Assembly (NCBI GenBank): GCA_013214355.1 | Contig: JABSSL010000047.1 | Location: forward strand, 1-38,338 | Source of the DNA: Saprospiraceae bacterium | GTDB taxonomy: Bacteria > Bacteroidota > Bacteroidia > Chitinophagales > Saprospiraceae | Length of the DNA stretch: 38,338 bases | Direction of reading: 5' to 3' | In this document: piece after piece, positions 33,672 to 38,338 of the stretch | Layout: each line of letters begins with the position of its first letter | How positions within the stretch are numbered: the first letter of the stretch is position 1 | Notes under the pieces: model-generated | Told to the model about the DNA's origin: nothing | What the model saw: only the letters and a program-made list of their open reading frames with translations | The model's database searches: none | Translations under genes and position numbers: made by a program

Positions 33672-34367
33672 ATGAGACCTAGTTTCTACCTTTCTGGGCT
33701 ACTATTTTCTGTTCTTTTCGGGCTTTTGTTATCGTCGTGTTTAGGAGATAGCCAAAAGGCGATGAATGGTGGTGCTGCCGCCGAACAGCAGTCAGATAGT
33801 ATCCGACTTACCAACCCTTCAGAGCTTGCTGGAAACACTCCATCCTCCGGAGGGCAACCGGAAGATTCTACCATTTATAAATGGGACGATCAGATTTTTG
33901 ATTGGGTTGAAATTGGAGAATTGGAAAGACTCAATCACCCCTCCAATAATTTAACGATAGATATTGATGTAAATAATCCCACTGAAGTGCGTTGGGAAGT
34001 TCTGATGAATATACTGTATCAGTTGAAATACTATTCAGAACTAGACCTGTCAATATTTGCTCCTGTTTTTGGTCCAAATTTAGAAAGACTGGATGGTCAG
34101 ACCGTAGTGATTGACGGATATATATTGCCGATTGATGAAGAACAAGGAATCTGGGCGTTATCCGCTTTTCCCGTTGCTTCTTGTTTTTTCTGTGGGCAAG
34201 CAAGCCCATCTTCTGTTATCAGTATTTACTTTAGTGAAAACCAGGGGCGAACCCGATATGCAACTGGAGACAGGCTTTCGTTAACGGGTACTTTGACCTT
34301 GAATCACGATGATCCCGTAGAACTTTACTACATACTGAAAGAGGCAGAAGGAAGATTACTGCAGTAG
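33672..34367 (+). CDS. DUF3299-like lipoprotein
   Basis: A 231-residue exported lipoprotein (LFGLLLSSC, Cys23). The linker 26-75 is Ser/Gln/Asn-rich. The C-terminal domain (about 135-230) has VVIDGYILPIDEE, then SCFFCGQASPSSVISIYF, then GDRLSLTGTLTLNHDDPVEL, the layout of DUF3299. The CFFCG pair (two Cys three apart) could bind metal or redox-react. I recall DUF3299 proteins beside zinc-responsive transport genes in Pseudomonas, which I could not check here. It lies between the two pairs of TGCAAY-N3-GTTGCA palindromes, with its own promoter at 33535. Confidence 0.7.
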   Translation: MRPSFYLSGLLFSVLFGLLLSSCLGDSQKAMNGGAAAEQQSDSIRLTNPSELAGNTPSSGGQPEDSTIYKWDDQIFDWVEIGELERLNHPSNNLTIDIDVNNPTEVRWEVLMNILYQLKYYSELDLSIFAPVFGPNLERLDGQTVVIDGYILPIDEEQGIWALSAFPVASCFFCGQASPSSVISIYFSENQGRTRYATGDRLSLTGTLTLNHDDPVELYYILKEAEGRLLQ

Positions 34368-34520
34368 TGATAATTATATTTTTGATCCGGTTCAGCGAGA
34401 TCGTCAGTTTATGGGAAAGCTTACTTTAACGCAGCAGTTTTAAGCCGTTCTAGATGAAGATCCCATGGGACTACATTGTCCTGAAACCAAGTCTAGGGTC
34501 TTCGGTCGAATGATAATTAC

Positions 34521-34553
34521 AAAAGGGTACACCTATATCACATGTACCCTTTT
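34521..34553. terminator. Bidirectional terminator between convergent genes
   Basis: AAAAGGGTACA pairs perfectly with TGTACCCTTTT around an 11-nt loop, giving T4 tails on both strands. It lies between the DUF3299-like gene and the small minus-strand gene at 34612. Confidence 0.78.
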
Positions 34554-34611
34554 GAATAGTAGGCTAAGTACTCTTCTTTGGAAAGCGAGCGCTAGCCGAA
34601 TTTTAGCTCCA

Positions 34612-34902
34612 TTATCCGTTCCGCTCTTTGCTTTGAGCTGAACGCATTCCTCCGCCTTGACCGACTCTGCCTGATGTGGTCATTGTACGCCATCCCCCCG
34701 TATCTGTACTTTTGGCTTTGGCTAGGATACCTCCGCCTTCTGTACCATTACTGGCTATGCCCGATATGCGCCAGCCTCCCGTGTCAGTACTGTCTCCTTT
34801 CAAGGCTAAACTCCCATTGCCCGTGCTTCCATTCGAATAAGAGAATCCTCCTACTGCCAGTGCCAGGCAAGATAGCAGCAGAACTTGTTTTAGTAATTTC
34901 AT
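34612..34902 (-). CDS. Small secreted protein with STDTGGWR repeats
   Basis: A 96-residue protein with a good signal peptide (VLLLSCLALAVGGFSYS, residues 7-23). The mature part carries two copies of a unit opening with STDTGGWR (residues 38-45 and 65-72) and closing in a Gly-rich stretch (EGGG; GQGGG), 27 residues apart. The tail is charged (SAQSKERNG). I recognise no family. It has a plausible minus-strand promoter at 34958 and a shared terminator at its 3' end, so it is likely a real monocistronic gene. A surface or matrix role is possible, with no direct evidence. Confidence 0.6.
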   Translation of the reverse strand: MKLLKQVLLLSCLALAVGGFSYSNGSTGNGSLALKGDSTDTGGWRISGIASNGTEGGGILAKAKSTDTGGWRTMTTSGRVGQGGGMRSAQSKERNG

Positions 34903-34957
34903 ATTTGAGGTTTGTAGGGTTGGTTAGAAAATAATGTGCAGCAATCATATGGCGACA

Positions 34958-34965
34958 CAAACATA
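34958..34965 (-). promoter_or_regulatory. -7 element for the small secreted protein gene
   Basis: Minus strand reads TATGTTTG, a full TAnnTTTG match, in very AT-rich DNA. The -33 is poor. Leader would be about 49 nt. Confidence 0.38.
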
Positions 34966-35197
34966 TAATTTATTTTTCAATTTAAAAGTTCCCTGTGACT
35001 GCTTTTTTTTGGTTAGAATATTTTCTTGAAATCTATACAGGAGCCGTATGCAATGAAAGTGGGTAACTAAGTGTATCCATCAGCAGGAACTTATTTTCTG
35101 TAAATTTCCTTTCTGAGAGTGATAAGTCGGATAAGCAACCAAAGTGCAGATTCTATTTGGTGTTCTCAACACAGCGAAAGGAAATAAAAGGGGATAT

Positions 35198-35692
35198 ATG
35201 AAAATACTCATCTTTGGCCCACCAGGTGCTGGTAAATCTAAGCTCGCTTTTGATCTTGGCAAGAAAATGGAGCTGCCCGTTTTTCACGTGGATCATTATT
35301 TCTTTAAGGGACCGGACATTCATGTTCCGGTAAAGGAAGCTATGAAAGAGCTGAAGACCGCGCTACCTGATGACAATTGGGTCATAGAGGGTAATCACGG
35401 AGCTGTGCTATCGTTTCTCACTATGCGGGCAGATCATACTATTGTACTCCAGGTATCTCCATTAATCTGTCTATTTCGTGTGTATAAGCGATACTTGCAG
35501 CAGGACCCTCAGCTTAAGCGGGCTATATCGGAGGGTTGGGAAGAAAAGATGAGTTGGCAGTTTACTTGGTTTATTTTGCGACTTTTTCCCAAAAATTTTG
35601 CGAAACAAAAGCGACAAATCCAGGAGATAGCCATCGGGAAGGTGCATCTAGTTAGGAACGCTAAGCGCTTTGACTTGCACCTATTGCAATAA
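35198..35692 (+). CDS. Adenylate kinase-like P-loop NTPase
   Basis: A 164-residue protein starting at ATG 35198, preceded by AAAAGGGG; the frame opens 18 codons earlier with residues that do not fit the fold. Walker A is GPPGAGKS (7-14). The small size, the following KLAFDLGKKMELPVFHVDHYF and the W-V-I-EGNH segment match the adenylate kinase / DNA topology-modulation (FlaR-like) group of nucleotide-binding proteins. Phosphoryl acceptor unknown. It ends in a perfect hairpin overlapping no gene. Its relation to the palindrome-controlled genes around it is only positional. Confidence 0.8.
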   Translation: MKILIFGPPGAGKSKLAFDLGKKMELPVFHVDHYFFKGPDIHVPVKEAMKELKTALPDDNWVIEGNHGAVLSFLTMRADHTIVLQVSPLICLFRVYKRYLQQDPQLKRAISEGWEEKMSWQFTWFILRLFPKNFAKQKRQIQEIAIGKVHLVRNAKRFDLHLLQ

Positions 35693-35719
35693 GTCAGCAC
35701 TGTTTAAGCCAGTGCTGAC
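35693..35719. terminator. Perfect 10-bp hairpin after the P-loop gene
   Basis: GTCAGCACTG pairs with CAGTGCTGAC around TTTAAGC, starting at the base after the stop codon. It also lies just beyond the 3' end of the convergent gene at 35735. No T-tract. Confidence 0.6.
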
Positions 35720-35734
35720 CAAGGTTGCTTTCAC

Positions 35735-36508
35735 TTATTGCTTCAAGTACTTGGCTCGACCTATTGTCAAGACATTATCCTCTCCGGGCCATAAAAAAGC
35801 CGGGTATCTTTCTTTGTTTCCATTTTGAGACTTCAATTCTAGGTAAAAGCCATCCAGTGTAAAAGTCCCCCTTGCCTGAGAGGAACTGGTCCCCGTTGCA
35901 CCCCCAGCGTTGTACTGTAGTTCACTTTGGCTACTAGTGCCGACGGTGCCTATGTAGTCAAACTGGTTCGGGGAACTGAAACGAATCGCTGTTTCCTTAC
36001 TGATGATGGTGGAGGCTTGTCCCGGCATATTCAGGGTTCCTCCGGAGGCATGTTTGTAGGTGCCCAACAGTTGTTTAGCAGTAAGCGGTTCAAGCGGCTG
36101 GTAGAAAAGGGTTTTACTTTGTCTCCAGCCTTGCTTTTCTGCTTTCAAGGTTCGATCGGCTTGAATGGAGTTAATGGCAGCTAAAGTCGGCCAATGCAGT
36201 TGTAGTACTTTACCTTGTTTTTCCCAACTTCCCTTAAATTTTGCAGGTACATGGGATAGATCCGCTGCGTGCAGGTGGTTTAAATCCAGATCCTTTGGTA
36301 AGGTCTTTAGGGCCGTTCCATCCGGTAATAAGATGAGATAACGCGTCACCAACTTGGGGCCAGTGCTGTAGAACATCATTTTGCTAGCTACATAGATTTC
36401 GAAATTAGCAGTGGTAATGGTAGTAGGTTCTGTCTGCTTAGGCCATAGGTATAGACCTACTGCGGCACTGATCACCAGGAGTGACCAATAGCTTGAGAAG
36501 ATTTTCAT
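35735..36508 (-). CDS. Single-pass membrane or secreted protein, unknown
   Basis: I start this at ATG 36508 (MKIFSSYWSLLVISAAVGLY), giving 257 residues with an N-terminal membrane segment or signal anchor; the frame opens 35 codons earlier without such a feature. The body has about ten short strands (FEIYVASKMMFYSTG, YLILLPDGTALKTLP) and a Gly/Ser/Thr-rich stretch (QYNAGGATGTSSSQARGTF). It ends in FLWPGEDNVLTIGRAKYLKQ. No family recognised. It is on the minus strand, opposite to its neighbours. Confidence 0.6.
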   Translation of the reverse strand: MKIFSSYWSLLVISAAVGLYLWPKQTEPTTITTANFEIYVASKMMFYSTGPKLVTRYLILLPDGTALKTLPKDLDLNHLHAADLSHVPAKFKGSWEKQGKVLQLHWPTLAAINSIQADRTLKAEKQGWRQSKTLFYQPLEPLTAKQLLGTYKHASGGTLNMPGQASTIISKETAIRFSSPNQFDYIGTVGTSSQSELQYNAGGATGTSSSQARGTFTLDGFYLELKSQNGNKERYPAFLWPGEDNVLTIGRAKYLKQ

Positions 36509-36689
36509 GTCGAGTGATTTAATTTGATTTTCGGTTGGGTCAAATATCAGGAGCTTCTGAAGGCGAAGCCTACTTTTTAGGTGAAAGGAGGCCATCCTTC
36601 GACGAGGGTACAAGTGCAGGCTTTGGTGGATATATATTCCTAATGAAAAACTAATGTCGGCTGGTAATCAAATCTTTAGATGAGTTGTA

Positions 36690-36795
36690 GGCAAAAAAAA
36701 GGGGCTCGCTCAAAGAGCAGAGCCCTACCAGATACAACTTAAAACTTTCTTTTCCAAAAAGTATAATGATGTAAAAGTATTCAATTTGCAACAGT
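36690..36795 (-). ncRNA. Possible small RNA from box C to the terminator
   Basis: Implied by the orphan terminator. A degenerate -7 (TTAATTTG, plus positions 36800-36807) overlaps box C; transcription from about 36795 would give about 100 nt. No good -33 was found. The start is speculative. Confidence 0.28.
36693..36726 (-). terminator. Intrinsic terminator on the minus strand with eight T
   Basis: On the minus strand GGGCTCTGCTC pairs with GAGCGAGCCC (ten pairs, one bulged A, TTT loop) and is followed by T8 (36693-36700). No annotated minus-strand gene ends to its right, so it must end a short transcript starting between 36727 and about 36920, where box C lies. Confidence 0.75.
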
Positions 36796-36805
36796 GTTGC
36801 AAATT
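36783..36805. promoter_or_regulatory. Palindrome box C, perfect 10-bp arms
   Basis: Arms AATTTGCAAC and its exact complement around AGT, the best of the four copies. It lies 113 bp before the repeat-protein start and 56 bp to the right of the orphan minus-strand terminator. Confidence 0.68.
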
Positions 36806-36850
36806 AAATTCCTGGTTTTTCAAGCTTTCAGACTTTTTTTGCAGCTAGGC

Positions 36851-36858
36851 TACATTTG
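36851..36858 (+). promoter_or_regulatory. -7 element of the repeat-protein gene
   Basis: TACATTTG, a full TAnnTTTG match; the TTTG is shared with box D. The -33 is weak. Leader about 54 nt. Confidence 0.5.
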
Positions 36859-36873
36859 CAATCTTGTTGCATT
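36855..36873. promoter_or_regulatory. Palindrome box D (TTTGCAAT-CTT-GTTGCATT)
   Basis: Fourth copy, 70 bp after box C and lying on the -7 element of the downstream gene, as box B does at 33229. Confidence 0.58.
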
Positions 36874-36918
36874 TGATAAAATTCCTTAACTTGCGCCATT
36901 CATTTGAAAAATCAAAAT

Positions 36919-38338
36919 ATGACTATGAAGCAACTGTACCAAAGTTTGCCATTCATTCTTTTATTCCTATGCCCTTTTTTCCTACAAGCTCAGCTTAGCC
37001 AAATTACGGAGGTAACCCTAACCTTTACTCCATCTAGTGGCTCTGCTATCACGGCTACGGCCACCGATGCAGGAAGTGGACTAGTAGTGGATGGGCCTAT
37101 TACCCTGTCTGAAAGTACAGATTATACACTTGACATTGCCTTAAGAAATGTAGCACAGAATACTGATATTAATGCTGAAATAACCGCTAATCCAGAGCGA
37201 TATCAATTTTTCTTTGAGACGCCTGGTAGTATTATCTCCGGCGATATAGCTTATGGTGATACCGATGCAAATAGCCTACCCGTTGGCCTTGCCAGTTCCT
37301 TCACGTCCGAATGTGTCGAAGCGGATGGTGCGACTGGAAGTTTGCGCATCCTACTTAGTGACCTGATGAGTGATAAAATGGCCAACTCCGTCATCACGGA
37401 TGGTACGGCACAGTTCGATTTAACTTGGACAGTGAATGTAGCTGATGCTCCAGACGCCCCTCCCTGTGAGAATGAAGAAGAGATTATCACTAACGTAATC
37501 TTGACTTGGACGCCAGTAGGTGGAGGAGATCCAGTTGTAGCGACAGCTACGGATCCAGATGGTGAAGGTGTGATGGATTTGATGGTAGATGGTCCGATCA
37601 ACTTGTTAGAAAGTACAGAATACACTTTGGCAGTACGCTTACGTAATGAAATCGAAGGCGAAGAGGTGACGGACGAAATTATGGAAGAGGATGATGAGCA
37701 TATGTTCTTCTTCGCGTTCACCGATGAGATTTTCCTATCACCAGCAGGAGACGGTAATATTGATAACCGTGAAGATCCGGTGAACTATAATGACCAAGAT
37801 GAGAACGGATTGCCTGTAGGTCTTTCCACAAGTTGGACCACCGAGTGTGGCGAAGAGAGTAGCACTGGTTCATTCCGTATTGTCTTGAAGCACCAGCCTG
37901 ATATCAAATCAGCTACTTCTACTGCTGATGATGGCGGAACGGATATAGATTTAACTTTTACGGTGAATGTAGCAGAGGATCCTGATGCACCACCCTGTGA
38001 GAATGAAGAAGAGATTATCACCAATGTAATCTTGACGTGGACGCCAGTAGGTGGAGGAGATCCAGTTGTAGCGACAGCTACGGATCCAGATGGAGAAGGT
38101 GTGATGGATTTGATGGTAGATGGTCCGATCAACTTGCTAGAAAGTACAGAATACACCTTGGCAGTACGCTTACGTAATGAAATCGAAGGGGAAGAGGTGA
38201 CGGACGAAATTATGGAAGAGGATGATGAGCATCAGTTCTTCTTTGCCTTTACGGATGAGATATTTTTATCTCCAGCAGGCGATGGTAACATTGATAATCG
38301 CGATGATCCTGTGAATTACAATGATTTTGACGAGAATA
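36919..38338 (+). CDS. Large acidic secreted repeat protein, 3' end cut by window
   Basis: An open frame from ATG 36919 (or ATG 36925) to the window end, at least 473 residues, with no stop. Signal peptide about 1-28 (LPFILLFLCPFFLQA). The rest is tandem domains of about 177 residues. Domain 1 (31-181) is divergent; domain 2 begins at 182 and domain 3 at 359, both opening PPCENEEEIITNVILTW. Each has TWTPVGGGDPVVATATDPDG, STEYTLAVRLRNEIE, the acidic cluster EEVTDEIMEEDDEH and AGDGNIDNR. The acidic/His cluster could bind metal. Similar repeats are, from memory, in proteins annotated in Bacteroidota as type 1 periplasmic binding fold superfamily, often near TonB receptors. Under control of boxes C and D. 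Confidence 0.82.
   Translation, partial: MTMKQLYQSLPFILLFLCPFFLQAQLSQITEVTLTFTPSSGSAITATATDAGSGLVVDGPITLSESTDYTLDIALRNVAQNTDINAEITANPERYQFFFETPGSIISGDIAYGDTDANSLPVGLASSFTSECVEADGATGSLRILLSDLMSDKMANSVITDGTAQFDLTWTVNVADAPDAPPCENEEEIITNVILTWTPVGGGDPVVATATDPDGEGVMDLMVDGPINLLESTEYTLAVRLRNEIEGEEVTDEIMEEDDEHMFFFAFTDEIFLSPAGDGNIDNREDPVNYNDQDENGLPVGLSTSWTTECGEESSTGSFRIVLKHQPDIKSATSTADDGGTDIDLTFTVNVAEDPDAPPCENEEEIITNVILTWTPVGGGDPVVATATDPDGEGVMDLMVDGPINLLESTEYTLAVRLRNEIEGEEVTDEIMEEDDEHQFFFAFTDEIFLSPAGDGNIDNRDDPVNYNDFDEN
37462..37701 (+). repeat. 240-bp direct repeat, copy 1 (domain 2)
   Basis: Differs from 37993-38232 at seven positions (97% identical), all synonymous. Identity begins at CCCTGTGAG and drops after GATGATGAGCAT. 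Confidence 0.9.
37993..38232 (+). repeat. 240-bp direct repeat, copy 2 (domain 3)
   Basis: Second copy, 531 bp (177 codons) after the first. Flanking sequence between copies is clearly more diverged than the repeat core, suggesting recent duplication or gene conversion. Confidence 0.9.

Noticed and set aside
37251-38156. Minus-strand open frames opposite the repeat protein
   Set aside because: They mirror the repeats of the real plus-strand gene; low-complexity Ser/Ile-rich translation and no start context.
1-38338. CRISPR arrays, tRNAs, rRNAs, insertion sequences, prophage genes
   Set aside because: None seen on reading through either strand.

Overview
The window looks like a chromosomal segment of a Bacteroidota bacterium, most likely from the Saprospiria (Lewinella-like) lineage; the class-level call is inference. 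The evidence is three TonB-dependent receptors (two with an N-terminal carboxypeptidase-regulatory-like domain), two DUF4249 lipoproteins, a CBM9/DUF5916 outer-membrane protein, a macroglobulin/plug-like secreted protein, and promoters of the Bacteroidota type (TTG, about 20 bp, TAnnTTTG). I see no tRNA, rRNA, CRISPR array, transposase or phage gene.

Layout. 1-11.3 kb is cell-envelope uptake: a 5'-cut TonB receptor translationally coupled to a DUF4249 lipoprotein, a macroglobulin/plug-like protein, a porin, a minus-strand APH-fold kinase, then a second receptor/DUF4249 pair. 11.3-14.9 kb is miscellaneous: two overlapping minus-strand genes (a GyrI-like domain protein and an unknown), a polytopic membrane protein and a DinB-fold protein. 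15-16.8 kb holds a divergent pair: a membrane-anchored winged-helix regulator and a secreted TonB-C-terminal-domain protein, with three phased AATTTAC repeats between them. 16.9-22.8 kb is metabolism and repair: an MDR oxidoreductase, isocitrate dehydrogenase, an AlkA-type glycosylase, a short-chain dehydrogenase broken by an internal deletion, and the DUF5916 protein. 23-33 kb holds a class II aldolase-like protein, a DUF1330 protein, a large TonB receptor with hydrophobic insertions, an acyl-CoA synthetase, a TetR regulator with a nearby palindrome, a DUF1254/DUF1214 lipoprotein and a hot-dog-like protein, perhaps a module for a hydrophobic carboxylic substrate.

33.1-38.3 kb is the most unusual part. 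Four copies of a palindrome, TGCAAY-N3-GTTGCA, occur as two pairs about 3.6 kb apart. In each pair one copy sits directly on a TAnnTTTG promoter element. One pair precedes a possible small RNA (5' stem-loop, AU-rich single strand, strong terminal hairpin) and lies upstream of a DUF3299-like lipoprotein. The other precedes a large acidic secreted repeat protein that runs off the window end. Its repeats 2 and 3 share a 240-bp block that differs at seven positions, all synonymous. An intrinsic terminator facing the opposite way near this second pair suggests a second short transcript. I read this as a candidate repressor-controlled regulon, plausibly metal (zinc) responsive; the ligand and regulator are inferred and no Fur-family gene lies in the window.
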